Origin: Aureispira sp. CCB-QB1
Lineage (GTDB): Bacteria > Bacteroidota > Bacteroidia > Chitinophagales > Saprospiraceae
Assembly: GCF_000724545.1 (NCBI RefSeq)
Contig: NZ_JHBV01000140.1
Location: forward strand, 1-47,645
Length of the DNA stretch: 47,645 nucleotides
Direction of reading: 5' to 3'
Position numbers and translations under genes: made by a program. Within the stretch, counting starts at the first letter, position 1. Each line of letters begins with the position of its first letter. Below the pieces are notes generated by a model, which had not been told where the DNA came from, ran no database searches, and was given only the letters and a program-made list of their open reading frames with translations. Shown in pieces: positions 8,660 through 16,989 of the stretch.

Positions 8660-9163
8660 TTAATCGATCAATATGGGGGCTGTTTGTCTCATAATATTTA
8701 ATCTATTATCAAGTTCTGGAAATGTGTTTTTAAGTTGCTCAAATGAGTTCTTTGAAACTCCTATAAAGTACCAAGTTTTGCCTTTATCATAAGAAATCCC
8801 AACTAATGAACTAATTGTATACATCTTTTGAAGATCAACTTTAATCGTTTGTTTCTGTTCAAGGACACATTGGTAATTATACTCATTAACCAATAAAGTT
8901 TTAGGAAATGAAAGTTTTGTTTCTATAATCTCCAATGGTAAATCTTTAGTCATCTCGTATTTAAAGTTTTCCCTAGAACCGTATAACTCTATGATTTTAG
9001 GATGTATAAAATCCATAAAAGTATCAATATCTTTTGCTTGAAAAGCATCAATCATAGTTTGACTATCTTCTAATACTTTCTTTAGAACAAAAACCGTATC
9101 TACTTGACAATTAGATACTTTACTAACAAAAAACACAAGGATAAATAGTAGATATTTAGGCAT
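8660..9163 (-). CDS. Secreted hypothetical protein
   Basis: 167 residues with a signal peptide (hydrophobic 4-16, probable cleavage near SNC-Q). The mature part (residues 30-70, with AFQAKDIDTFMDFIHPKII) resembles secreted NTF2/SnoaL-like proteins of Bacteroidota that begin with a helix pair and 'residue-counting' text such as DIDTFMDF, followed by an antiparallel sheet ending in YDKGKTWYFIG. The gene at 11523-12239 has the same organisation (VVEFLQNRDTAKYLNAII), so the two may be distant relatives. Function unknown. Confidence 0.7.
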   Translation of the reverse strand: MPKYLLFILVFFVSKVSNCQVDTVFVLKKVLEDSQTMIDAFQAKDIDTFMDFIHPKIIELYGSRENFKYEMTKDLPLEIIETKLSFPKTLLVNEYNYQCVLEQKQTIKVDLQKMYTISSLVGISYDKGKTWYFIGVSKNSFEQLKNTFPELDNRLNIMRQTAPILID

Positions 9164-9283
9164 TATTCAAAGTTTAAATCTTTATTCATCTTCAGATAAC
9201 ATTTGCACAAAATTTTTATATTTTTCCGTAGCAAAATAATTAGTTTGCTTGGTCTCTTTTTCGTATTTCTATGCTTTTCTTGT

Positions 9284-9679
9284 TTATAATTTAGCATCAA
9301 TAGAAAAGCCATATTTTATTAGATCTTCAAAACCTAAATCGAAACTTTGATCATGATTAAGATGTTTAGCAACAAGCTTTAGACTGTTAATTTCATTTTC
9401 AAGCTCCATTATCCTTTTGCACATTTGGTTTATTTCTTCTACTTCTTCAACTGAAATATGTTCTTTACCAAATAGCCTACTAGGAGATCCATGTCTATGC
9501 CCACCATAGTTGTATTGAGTATTTCGTAAAATATATGATCTAATTTTTTCAGGTTGCTGCAAGAATTTTTCAAGTTCTATATTTCTTGCGTCAAGTCTTT
9601 CTTGAAGAGAAGTTAGTCTAGACGATATCGCTTTTTTAATATCCATTCCAGATTTTTTAAAGATAAGTTCTCTAGCCAT
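9284..9679 (-). CDS. Hypothetical coiled-coil protein
   Basis: 131 residues, no signal peptide, about half predicted coiled coil: residues 15-45 (SRLTSLQERLDARNIELEKF) and 75-110 are heptad-like and charged. A central NYGGHRHGSPSR segment is Gly/His rich. No known family recognised. It stands alone on the minus strand, 24 bp downstream of the next gene, with which it may be co-transcribed. Confidence 0.6.
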   Translation of the reverse strand: MARELIFKKSGMDIKKAISSRLTSLQERLDARNIELEKFLQQPEKIRSYILRNTQYNYGGHRHGSPSRLFGKEHISVEEVEEINQMCKRIMELENEINSLKLVAKHLNHDQSFDLGFEDLIKYGFSIDAKL

Positions 9680-9703
9680 TTTTTTTGTTTTAATTACATG
9701 AAT

Positions 9704-10297
9704 TTATTGATCAAATTTAAATTTTCTAATTATTCTTTTCTCCCAACCTCTCGTAGTATCAGGTTTAGAATTTTCTAATTCATTTTCAATACTCCAGAGT
9801 ATTTCTTTGGTATGTTTTAAATTAAGCATTTCTCCCCAAGCAATAATTTCTTCATTTGGTATTTCACATTCCCACCAAAACAAAATATCAAGAATAAAAA
9901 TTCCTTCCCACGCATATCTTGGTGCATCGTTTCTCCAATCTTTATTAGGAGCTTCTATATCATAGGTAAAGAATCCTTTTCTAATTTTATCATAAGCATA
10001 AATTTGGTAAAAGTTCATGTCACATAAAATCGGTATAAAGATATTCATGTGACAAGCCTCTTGATTTTTTTTATCCATATCATATAGCTCAAATGGAAAT
10101 CTAAAGTATTTTGACAACGGACTTTCTTTAGCAATGTCTGATTCTATAAATAATTCTAAAATCATTTTAGGAAGTCTTAACTCTTTTAAAAAGATGAGTG
10201 TATCCTTTTTAGTTGTTTTTTTATCTTTTTTAAACCAATCTAGCATGGGAATTTTTGTTTTTTTTATTGCGAGTATGAGCTGTTGTTTTAATCCCAC
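9704..10297 (-). CDS. Hypothetical protein, Trp/Tyr-rich, immunity-like size
   Basis: 197 residues, cytoplasmic (basic start, no signal peptide), rich in aromatic residues (ILFWWECEIP, YRYAWEG-like stretch) and with alternating beta and helix pattern. Size, isolation and composition resemble small immunity-type proteins of interbacterial toxin systems, but no specific family motif is visible and no toxin gene adjoins it. The next gene downstream (9284-9679) is 24 bp away on the same strand. Confidence 0.6.
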   Translation of the reverse strand: MGLKQQLILAIKKTKIPMLDWFKKDKKTTKKDTLIFLKELRLPKMILELFIESDIAKESPLSKYFRFPFELYDMDKKNQEACHMNIFIPILCDMNFYQIYAYDKIRKGFFTYDIEAPNKDWRNDAPRYAWEGIFILDILFWWECEIPNEEIIAWGEMLNLKHTKEILWSIENELENSKPDTTRGWEKRIIRKFKFDQ

Positions 10298-10498
10298 TTC
10301 AAGCTATACCTTTAAATCCACAGAATATGAAAGGCTCAAAATCAAATCAGGCAAGCCAAAATACAAATTAAGTATTCTGATTGATCAGAGGAATTAAAAC
10401 ACTTAAAAAATTGGATAATAGTAGAGAGTCTGTTTAAAGTAAATAAAATCTGAGTATAAGATGAAGATATAAATCTTAATCGCTGTAGTCTTTTATTT
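10298..10498. other. Intergenic region, nothing recognised
   Basis: About 200 bp of AT-rich DNA between two minus-strand genes. No RNA gene, attC-like palindrome or strong hairpin seen. Confidence 0.4.
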
Positions 10499-11266
10499 TT
10501 ATTGAGGTAAAGTGAATTTTATTGGTAAAACATAATAGCACCTTATTCTCACTCCTTTATCTTTTCCAGGGCTCCAAAGGGGCATTTTATCAATTATCTT
10601 TAAAACAGCTAGGTTGCAATTTTCATCTAATCCTTTTATGATTTCAGGATTTGAACATTTTCCATCTTTTTCCACAACAAATCGGACATAAACAACCCCT
10701 TCTACTTTATTGTTTATACTTTCCTGCGGATATAATAAGTTTTCACGGATAAACTGTAACATTTTTTCTTCTCCTCCAATAAAATTAGGTTTTATACCAA
10801 CCTCTTCATATGAAAATATTTTTACAGGAGATTTGTTTACAACTTTTTCCTCTTTTTGAAGTTCACTTGGAGCGATATATTTATAAAGGTAAAGAGCTTC
10901 ATGCCCATTTATCATACTCTTGCTATTTAGTTCTAAAGAGCCATTTGCCTTAATTTTCCCTGAATATTTTACTTTGCCATATTTATTTTTTGAGTAAAAG
11001 GAAATATATTCATTTTTGATTTTATACTTACCCTTAGAAACATGCTCACTTTCTATTAATAACCAGTTTTTTACTTTCTGAGGTGTTCCTATAGATGTTG
11101 CACTTACAACATCTCTATTTTTATAAAATTTTAAGTATTTTTTCTCCTTCGACAAGCTTGTTGAATCAACAACTGCCATATATAGACCTTCAAAATATAA
11201 CCTTTGAGAAAAGGTATTTAAATTAAAGAATAGTATAATGGAAAAAATAAGCATTTTATTTTTCAT
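10499..11266 (-). CDS. Secreted/periplasmic protein with TonB C-terminal domain
   Basis: 255 residues. Signal peptide at 1-20 (ending NTFSQ). Residues about 25-130 form a beta-rich region like the MORN/lipocalin-type repeats often placed before TonB domains in Bacteroidota. Residues about 155-255 are a TonB C-terminal (energy transducer) domain: FIGGEEKMLQFIRENLLYP start, GVVYVRFVVEKDGK, a PEIIKGL stretch and final LPIKFTLPQ. It lacks the usual N-terminal TonB membrane anchor followed by a Pro-rich linker, so it is a secreted orphan TonB-C protein, a common and poorly understood class in this phylum. Confidence 0.85.
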   Translation of the reverse strand: MKNKMLIFSIILFFNLNTFSQRLYFEGLYMAVVDSTSLSKEKKYLKFYKNRDVVSATSIGTPQKVKNWLLIESEHVSKGKYKIKNEYISFYSKNKYGKVKYSGKIKANGSLELNSKSMINGHEALYLYKYIAPSELQKEEKVVNKSPVKIFSYEEVGIKPNFIGGEEKMLQFIRENLLYPQESINNKVEGVVYVRFVVEKDGKCSNPEIIKGLDENCNLAVLKIIDKMPLWSPGKDKGVRIRCYYVLPIKFTLPQ

Positions 11267-11334
11267 AAGTTCATGGTTTATACTACTTTATCTTTTAAGG
11301 TTCAAATTCATTTTAAACTACAGTCATTGGTCAC

Positions 11335-11515
11335 TTTGCCTATCTTAGGGGCTATGTATAATGAAGATAAGTAATCTCAAGAGCAAAATTTACAATTTTG
11401 CTCATATTTTGTTTTAAACTGCCAGCAAAATTATAGGCTTTTCGGAGTCTTACCCAATCTAAGAATTGAGCTTTCACCTCATAGTTAACATGGTCATATA
11501 CATAAGAAATTTTCC
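11335..11515 (-). repeat. Decayed attC-like site
   Basis: Contains the hallmarks of the palindromic sites seen later in the window: a GGGGCTATG...AATGAAGATA stretch, then an inner GAGCAAAATTTACAATTTTGCTC palindrome, and GAGCTTTCACC near the far arm. The outer arms no longer pair well. It lies just after the stop of the 11523-12239 lipoprotein gene, the place an attC would take in a cassette. Confidence 0.4.
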
Positions 11516-11522
11516 TTTCTAT

Positions 11523-12239
11523 CTATAACCAAAACTCATCAGTTTTTGCATTGATTTCTTTAACTCTCTTTTTAATAAACTCTAAGTCCCTTTTAGTCCT
11601 GATATAATATTCAGGATAATATAAAAACCACTTGTTTTTAAGTTCTATTATTTGAGGAATTTCAAAGAAATAATCTTGTCTATTAAACTTCATTTTGACA
11701 GTGACATCCGCCCATTTTCCAACAATAAATCTATTAAAGCCACCATAATTTTTTATTCGTACTTCCTCTATCGTGATAGTATCAATTGTGGCATTTTTTA
11801 TTTGGAAGCCTTTATCTCTTTCCATTATTTCTGTAATATATTCCGATCTGATTAAAAAGTTATTCATTCTCCTTTCAAATCTTGATTCGAGGAGTTTCAT
11901 AAACTTAGCTTGATCTTTAATGTCAGGTCTATATTCAAAGTTTTGAGAAAAAAGATATTTTTGAGCTTCGAGAGGAATGATTGCATTCAGATATTTGGCT
12001 GTATCCCTATTTTGTAAAAACTCAACAACTTGTTTTGCAACTTCTTCAGGAGAGTCAAACCCTATTGAATCTGCTTTAAAATCATATACATTTTGAACGG
12101 CAGGAGCTTTAGACTTAGTTGTAGCCTCGGACAACGTTTTAGCTTCTTTTTTTATGTTTTCTTTATTCGTACATCCCACAGTTAAGGTTACTAAATTTAG
12201 AAAAAAGAATAAAATTATGAGATAGCTAATTTTTGTCAT
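11523..12239 (-). CDS. Lipoprotein, hypothetical
   Basis: 238 residues with a lipoprotein signal (hydrophobic 5-20, lipobox TVGC-T, Cys23). The mature part begins with a charged linker and then a domain of about 180 residues with a helix pair (SPEEVAKQVVEFLQNRDT) and a beta-sheet tail (WADVTVKMKF, ELKNKWFLYYPEYY), similar in layout to the secreted gene at 8660-9163. Likely attached to the outer or inner membrane; function unknown. A decayed attC-like palindrome follows the stop, suggesting it may once have been a mobile cassette. Confidence 0.7.
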   Translation of the reverse strand: MTKISYLIILFFFLNLVTLTVGCTNKENIKKEAKTLSEATTKSKAPAVQNVYDFKADSIGFDSPEEVAKQVVEFLQNRDTAKYLNAIIPLEAQKYLFSQNFEYRPDIKDQAKFMKLLESRFERRMNNFLIRSEYITEIMERDKGFQIKNATIDTITIEEVRIKNYGGFNRFIVGKWADVTVKMKFNRQDYFFEIPQIIELKNKWFLYYPEYYIRTKRDLEFIKKRVKEINAKTDEFWL

Positions 12240-12316
12240 TAAATGGGTGGATTTTGATAATTGGTAGTCAATTTAGTTTTATAGCTAATCGGCTATTTTG
12301 TTACAGATAACGATTA

Positions 12317-12372
12317 AGTGTATATGCAAAGGCAACTATCACTAATGCTTTTTCGCCTTTTGCATATACACT
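12317..12372. terminator. Long near-perfect hairpin
   Basis: Arms 12317-12333 and 12355-12372 pair over 17 bp with a single bulged base, and the right arm is followed by ATTTTTTA on the plus strand. It lies in the 220-bp gap between the genes at 12460 and 12239, both minus-strand. It may serve as a terminator, although the T tract is on the plus side, or may be the relic of an attC-like site (it is preceded by GATAACG). Confidence 0.45.
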
Positions 12373-12459
12373 ATTTTTTACAGTCATTTCTTCCTTACTA
12401 TTAAAAAGGAACAACCGAACGAATTATTTTATATGTTGAATAATATTTTCCAATAAAAT

Positions 12460-14130
12460 CTAGAGTTTATTTTTTAATAGCTTTTTAGTGGCAATAGTTC
12501 CATTGTTGCTTGTTATTTGTACAAAGTACATTCCTATTTTCAATGCAGAAATATCAATTTTGCTATTGGTGCTTTTTAGCACTTCTTTTCCTTGCACATC
12601 GACCACTTTTACCGATTGTAGGTTATCCATCTCAATCATTACAATATTACTTGCAGGATTGGGGTAAAGAGAAATATTCTCAGAAGACTCAATATCCTCA
12701 ATACCTACAACATTACAATTTGAGCTCCAATTTGCAGTAGCATCTTTAAGCCAACCATTACCTTGATACCACGGTACAGGTGTATAACCAGCATCATGTT
12801 GAATACAAGTTAAACTTGGATTATTAAACGCAGACATACTCATTAAGTTGGTATTGTTTCCGTTAGAAACATTTAAACTGGTTAACTGATTATTATTACA
12901 ATTTAATACTTCTAGAGCTGTGTTTGTTGAAATATCTAAATGAGTTAACCCATTATTTTGACACCATATCTGTGTTAAAGCTGTATTAGTCGAAATGTTT
13001 AAACTCGTTAACTGATTATGTCCACATTGTAGGTAATCTAAAACGGTATGCACTGTAACATCTATACTAGTTAACTGGTTATCATCACATATTAATCTTG
13101 TTAAAGCAGTATTTGCTGAAACATCTAAATTAGTCAACTGATTTACAGAACAATTTAATCCTGTTAAAGCAGTAAAAGCTTCAATTCCTGTAAGGTCGCT
13201 GATACCTTTATTTTGCGCATAAATCCATCCTGTGTAAGCTTGTGCTTCATTTTGACAAATTTCACCATCACCATCTGTATCTATTATGCCAATGTTTGTT
13301 CCAACAATATTTGTTCCGTGCTCCAATAAGGCATTTTTAAAGTTAGCATCTGGTATGTTTACAATTGCACAAGTACCTCCGCTGTTTTTTTCGTTATATA
13401 ATGCTGCTATTTGTGTTAGGGTAATCGGAGCTTTGTAAAAACGGAAATTATCTATTTTCAAATCTTGAGCAATGCCTGTTCCCATAACTTGTGAAGGAAT
13501 ATAAATATTTAACCCTCCAAAAACCCAAACGTTACTTAAAGAAACCTGTGCTTGATCATCAATAATTTCTGCGTTATCAAGATAAGTACGTAAATAATAT
13601 TTTTGTCCTCCAGGCCAATAAACAAGTTTTACTGCTATATGATGCCAATTATTGTCTAAATAACCTAAAAAACTGTTAAATGATCCCAGACTAGTTAAAC
13701 CACTAGCATTTTGTGTAACATTTAATTGTTGGCCATTATTTGCTACCTCAACGGTTAAGCCTATATTACTGTTATTTTGGTCTTTTAACTCTAACAGCTT
13801 AAATGGTGTGGTATTAGCACTAGCATTTGCTTTGAACCAAAAACTTACTACATATTCCTTTACATTACTAGAAAAAGCAATATTTCCTACATTGCTCAAT
13901 ACTTCTCCATTTGGAGACACAGCGTCATTTCCGTCTATTCCTTGAACATAATTAACACTATTTGTTGATGTTAAAGCTCCAGCATTATAGGAACTTCCGC
14001 TCGTTTCTAAAAGGTTGTTATCAAACAGGTACTCTACGACTAAATCTTGCGTAGGTATTTGTTGTGCTTGCACATTCATTCCTAAAAATGAAAGAATCAT
14101 TGCTAATAAAAAAAATGTAATTTTTGCCAT
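12460..14130 (-). CDS. T9SS-secreted LamG plus leucine-rich-repeat protein
   Basis: 556 residues, exported. Signal peptide 1-22 (ending NVQAQ). Residues about 25-240 are a LamG/concanavalin-like jelly roll (LVVEYLFDNNLLETSG start; WHHIAVKLVYW; FDNFRFYKAPIT). Residues about 255-440 are Bacteroidetes-type leucine-rich repeats with the cycle LTSLNISTNTALTQIWCQNN, preceded by a dockerin-like DTDGDGEI turn. The last 80 residues are a T9SS sorting domain (SLYPNPASN, VDVQGKEVLK, GMYFVQITS). The LamG and repeats point to surface adhesion or glycan binding. It lies downstream of a LuxR-family regulator gene, and a dyad sits in the space between them. Confidence 0.9.
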   Translation of the reverse strand: MAKITFFLLAMILSFLGMNVQAQQIPTQDLVVEYLFDNNLLETSGSSYNAGALTSTNSVNYVQGIDGNDAVSPNGEVLSNVGNIAFSSNVKEYVVSFWFKANASANTTPFKLLELKDQNNSNIGLTVEVANNGQQLNVTQNASGLTSLGSFNSFLGYLDNNWHHIAVKLVYWPGGQKYYLRTYLDNAEIIDDQAQVSLSNVWVFGGLNIYIPSQVMGTGIAQDLKIDNFRFYKAPITLTQIAALYNEKNSGGTCAIVNIPDANFKNALLEHGTNIVGTNIGIIDTDGDGEICQNEAQAYTGWIYAQNKGISDLTGIEAFTALTGLNCSVNQLTNLDVSANTALTRLICDDNQLTSIDVTVHTVLDYLQCGHNQLTSLNISTNTALTQIWCQNNGLTHLDISTNTALEVLNCNNNQLTSLNVSNGNNTNLMSMSAFNNPSLTCIQHDAGYTPVPWYQGNGWLKDATANWSSNCNVVGIEDIESSENISLYPNPASNIVMIEMDNLQSVKVVDVQGKEVLKSTNSKIDISALKIGMYFVQITSNNGTIATKKLLKNKL

Positions 14131-14193
14131 ATTGCATAATTTTTTAATTAAAAAAAAGTTTTCGCAAAGGTCTATGAAATAAGCTTCTCAATC

Positions 14194-14213
14194 AACTACC
14201 CATTTGGGTAGTT
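14194..14213. promoter_or_regulatory. 20-bp dyad between regulator and surface-protein gene
   Basis: AACTACCC, a short TTT-containing centre, then GGGTAGTT: a perfect 8-9 bp inverted repeat, 64 bp upstream of the LamG gene start and 22 bp after the LuxR regulator gene stop. It may be a regulator binding site for the LamG gene. A terminator role is also possible: the T-run follows on the plus strand only, so it would not be a strong terminator for the minus-strand regulator gene. Confidence 0.45.
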
Positions 14214-14235
14214 TTTACACTTTTTTTAAGGCAAA

Positions 14236-14874
14236 TCACAAAATTATAGTAGGCAGTAGTGTTTTTCTATTGATTCCAAGTTTTTTAAAAATGTTCTTAG
14301 TGTGGTAGTGTACGGTATTATTACTAATATATAATCGTTTAGCAATTTCGTTTCGTGTGTAGCCTTTTTGTAGAAGTAAAGCAACTTCTCGTTCCTGTTT
14401 CGTGAGAGTTTCTTGGGGAATATGGTCTGTTTTTTTAACAACAGCTAAATAACGCGTAGGTTCTTCTATTAAAAGAACATAGACACCATTAAAACAAACG
14501 GTATTTTGGTTAAAATCTTTATTTTTTAGTTGAAAAAAATAGGGCGTATTTTTATTTTTCTTAAAAAAAGCACGAGTTTTTGGGATATGATTAAATAACG
14601 AAGAATCCATTGTTGTTACAAATGAAAGTAAGTCAAAATCTGTTAATCGGTTGCACGATGTTCCCATAAAATTGGTGAGCATATTATCACTCACTAAAGT
14701 TGCACTAAGAAAATCGTCTTCAACTATCGCAACCATATACGATGATTGGTTAATAATTTTTAATGTTTCATCAGAATCTATTTGTTCGGGAACAATTAAC
14801 CCTTTTTGTTTCATCTCCCCAACAATACTTTGCGCCACTCTATCTAAATCCCTGTCAATTAATTTATTATGCAT
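14236..14874 (-). CDS. LuxR-family transcriptional regulator with N-terminal sensor-like region
   Basis: 212 residues. C-terminal LuxR/GerE helix-turn-helix at about residues 157-212: LTKQEREVALLLQKGYTRNE, then IAKRLYISNNTVHYHTKNIF and KKLGINRK. The first ~130 residues look like a PAS-type sensor (SSYMVAIVEDDFLSATLVSD), not a receiver domain: no phosphorylatable Asp motif. It is thus probably a one-component regulator. It stands between the LytTR pair upstream and the LamG surface-protein gene downstream on the same strand. Confidence 0.9.
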   Translation of the reverse strand: MHNKLIDRDLDRVAQSIVGEMKQKGLIVPEQIDSDETLKIINQSSYMVAIVEDDFLSATLVSDNMLTNFMGTSCNRLTDFDLLSFVTTMDSSLFNHIPKTRAFFKKNKNTPYFFQLKNKDFNQNTVCFNGVYVLLIEEPTRYLAVVKKTDHIPQETLTKQEREVALLLQKGYTRNEIAKRLYISNNTVHYHTKNIFKKLGINRKTLLPTIIL

Positions 14875-14984
14875 TCTTCCACCTTGAAATGATACAATAA
14901 ACTACAAAGATAATAAAATCTTTAACTAATCTTGAGTCCATATTTTTTGAGGTACCTTTGTCCGCATAACAAAAAACGACTCAG

Positions 14985-15036
14985 GTATATTCTGTGGCGC
15001 AAACCATGCACATCTAAATATAGCTATTCCCTACAC
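14985..15036 (-). repeat. Fragment of attC-like site
   Basis: Contains AACCATGCACATCTAAATAT then AGCTATTCCCT, close to the left half of the attC-like sites at 42584 and 44585. The inner palindrome and right arm are missing. It lies immediately downstream of the LytTR regulator stop, as an attC would lie after a gene. Confidence 0.35.
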
Positions 15037-15041
15037 AAAAT

Positions 15042-15809
15042 TCATTCCCCCTCCAACCACCGTCTAAATTCAGGGGTTCTAGCACCACTTGTATAAAGCT
15101 CGATGCCCTTGGGTAAAAGGATTTGCATCTTGTTTTTGAAGTGAGGTTCAATCTTTAAAATATATTCAATGTTAACGATTTCGCTTCTATTGATTCGGAA
15201 AAATAACTGAGGGTCTAGCAAGTTTTCTAATACGGATATTTTATAGTTTACAATATGTTTTTCTCCATTAACATCTACAAGAATGCAAAAATCTCCTGAA
15301 GCTTGAAAGTAATAGGCCTCTGATACCTTCTTAATGATAATCCCGTTTTTCTTTTTTATGCTAAATCTTTGTTTGTAGCTTTTGTTATTATGCTGAAACA
15401 TTTTTTCAATTAAATGGATGGTGTCTTTATTGGTTTGGACAGTATTCTTTTGTTCAAAAAAATGTTCATATTTCTGCATTGCATTATTAAATGCTTCTTG
15501 AGAATAGGGCTTGATAAGGTATGCGATACCATTTGTTTCAAAAGCATTCTCCATATATTTGTTGTAGGCAGTACAAAAGATGATTGGACAATTTATTTTT
15601 AATTGTTGAAATAACTGAAAACAGTTTCCGTCTAATAATTGTATATCAGAAAGTAATAAATCGCATTGAGCGAATAATTCTTTGCCTTTTAGGGCATCTT
15701 CCACAGAGTCAAACCATTCCAAAACCTGAGCATCTGCCCTATGCTCCAAAAGATATTTTGAAAGTTTATTAAAAGCAGGTTTTTCATCTTCAATTATTAT
15801 AACGTTCAT
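15042..15809 (-). CDS. LytTR-type response regulator
   Basis: 255 residues: a receiver domain with phospho-acceptor D55 in LLSDIQLLDG, D8/E7 acidic pair (IIEDEK) and conserved K100 (LIKPYS), followed by a LytTR DNA-binding domain from about 150 (FSIKKKNGIIIKKVSEAYYF, then FFRINRSEIVNIEYILKIEP). Its start overlaps the end of the histidine kinase gene by 20 bp, so the pair is translationally coupled and forms a two-component system. Target genes are unknown; the LuxR regulator and LamG protein downstream are candidates from position. Confidence 0.93.
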   Translation of the reverse strand: MNVIIIEDEKPAFNKLSKYLLEHRADAQVLEWFDSVEDALKGKELFAQCDLLLSDIQLLDGNCFQLFQQLKINCPIIFCTAYNKYMENAFETNGIAYLIKPYSQEAFNNAMQKYEHFFEQKNTVQTNKDTIHLIEKMFQHNNKSYKQRFSIKKKNGIIIKKVSEAYYFQASGDFCILVDVNGEKHIVNYKISVLENLLDPQLFFRINRSEIVNIEYILKIEPHFKNKMQILLPKGIELYTSGARTPEFRRWLEGE

Positions 15810-16839
15810 ACTTATGGTCGTTTATTTTTAGAATAAGAGGTAATGTTATGGTATAATTTTCATCAACTTCTACGATTAGAGGAAGATTACAAAGTATTTG
15901 GTAACGAGATTGTAAATTACTTAAACCAACACCAAAAGATACAACAAGTTCTTCTTTAGATCTTATGTTATTACTGATGACCATCTGCTCATCTTCCACA
16001 ATAATTTTCGTGATAATAGGCTTGCCTCTCGAAGCATTATTATGTTTTACTATGTTTTCAAAAACTGTTTGAATAGCACAAGGCGGAATGAGCCTTTCTT
16101 CCTTTTTTGTTCTTTTATTTATAATATTAAATTGATAATTTTCTCCAAACCGCTCTTTTATAAGATAAATATAATCATTGGCAAAATTCATTTCCTCCTC
16201 TAAGTTGACGGTATCTTCATCTTGCGTTCTAATCAAATATTGATAAAGCTTAGCAAGCCTTTGTATATAAGGTTTGGCTTTTCCGACATCTGTTTCAATA
16301 AAAGCATCTAAGGTGTTGAGGTTGTTGAACAAGAAATGAGGGTCGATTTGTTTTTTGAGGGCTTTTAACTCATAAGTCTTTTGCAAATTTTCGATTTTAA
16401 GCATCTGAATCTGAGATCCAACTCCTTTTTTTAACATAATAATTCCCAACAGTATACTACTCAGTAGTAAAATAATAATAGATACATTTATAAAATCTCC
16501 TAAGGTAACACCTTCTTCGTCTGGCGTCACTTCAATAAAGTAATAATATACAAGCCCCTGAAAAGCCAATAGAAAAACGGTAAATAAAATCGTTTTTAAG
16601 ATAAGAAGTAAATAATGCTTGCGAGTATTAAGTTGCTTTAACCACCTAAACACTATAAAATATACAACTAAAACAGCATTCCCTACAAACACCATAACCG
16701 TATACAAACCATATATCCATTTTTCTCCCATGTCTTCGCTAGATAAAATTAGCAAAAGCGAAAAAATCCAGAAAAACAAAATGAATATTAACTTATCTCC
16801 TTTTTGTAATTTGTACAATCGTAAATTTTCCTCTGCCAT
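15790..16839 (-). CDS. LytS/YehU-type sensor histidine kinase
   Basis: 349 residues with four membrane helices (about 17-33, 43-66, 79-101 and 116-136), a short coiled coil and a His_kinase domain of the LytS type: LKKQIDPHFLFNNLNTLDAF with phospho-acceptor H168. The ATPase half has the N-box PPCAIQTVFENIVKHNNAS and a GVGLSNLQSRYQI G-box. It phosphorylates the LytTR regulator encoded directly after it (20-bp overlap). The membrane part has no recognisable extracellular sensor domain, as is usual in Bacteroidota members of this group. Confidence 0.92.
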   Translation of the reverse strand: MAEENLRLYKLQKGDKLIFILFFWIFSLLLILSSEDMGEKWIYGLYTVMVFVGNAVLVVYFIVFRWLKQLNTRKHYLLLILKTILFTVFLLAFQGLVYYYFIEVTPDEEGVTLGDFINVSIIILLLSSILLGIIMLKKGVGSQIQMLKIENLQKTYELKALKKQIDPHFLFNNLNTLDAFIETDVGKAKPYIQRLAKLYQYLIRTQDEDTVNLEEEMNFANDYIYLIKERFGENYQFNIINKRTKKEERLIPPCAIQTVFENIVKHNNASRGKPIITKIIVEDEQMVISNNIRSKEELVVSFGVGLSNLQSRYQILCNLPLIVEVDENYTITLPLILKINDHKYERYNN

Positions 16840-16870
16840 AATTTATTCTGGTTGGGTTAGAAAATCAATA

Positions 16871-16893
16871 CGGCAACACTATAAGTGTTGCCG
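16871..16893. terminator. Perfect 10-bp hairpin
   Basis: CGGCAACACT-ATA-AGTGTTGCCG, a perfect stem with a 3-base loop, between the serine-hydrolase gene end (16990) and the histidine-kinase gene start (16839), both minus-strand. The T tract after it is weak. Confidence 0.55.
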
Positions 16894-16989
16894 GTCAATT
16901 CAAAGCAGGTGTTATTAATTAAATGTTGTCTCTTATGATAGTAGTAGTTCGTTGATTAGCTGCGCTGCTACTATGTGATTGATGATCGG

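Noticed and set aside
12510-12740. Plus-strand frame opposite the T9SS sorting domain
   Set aside because: Lies wholly within the well-supported minus-strand gene and has no family features.
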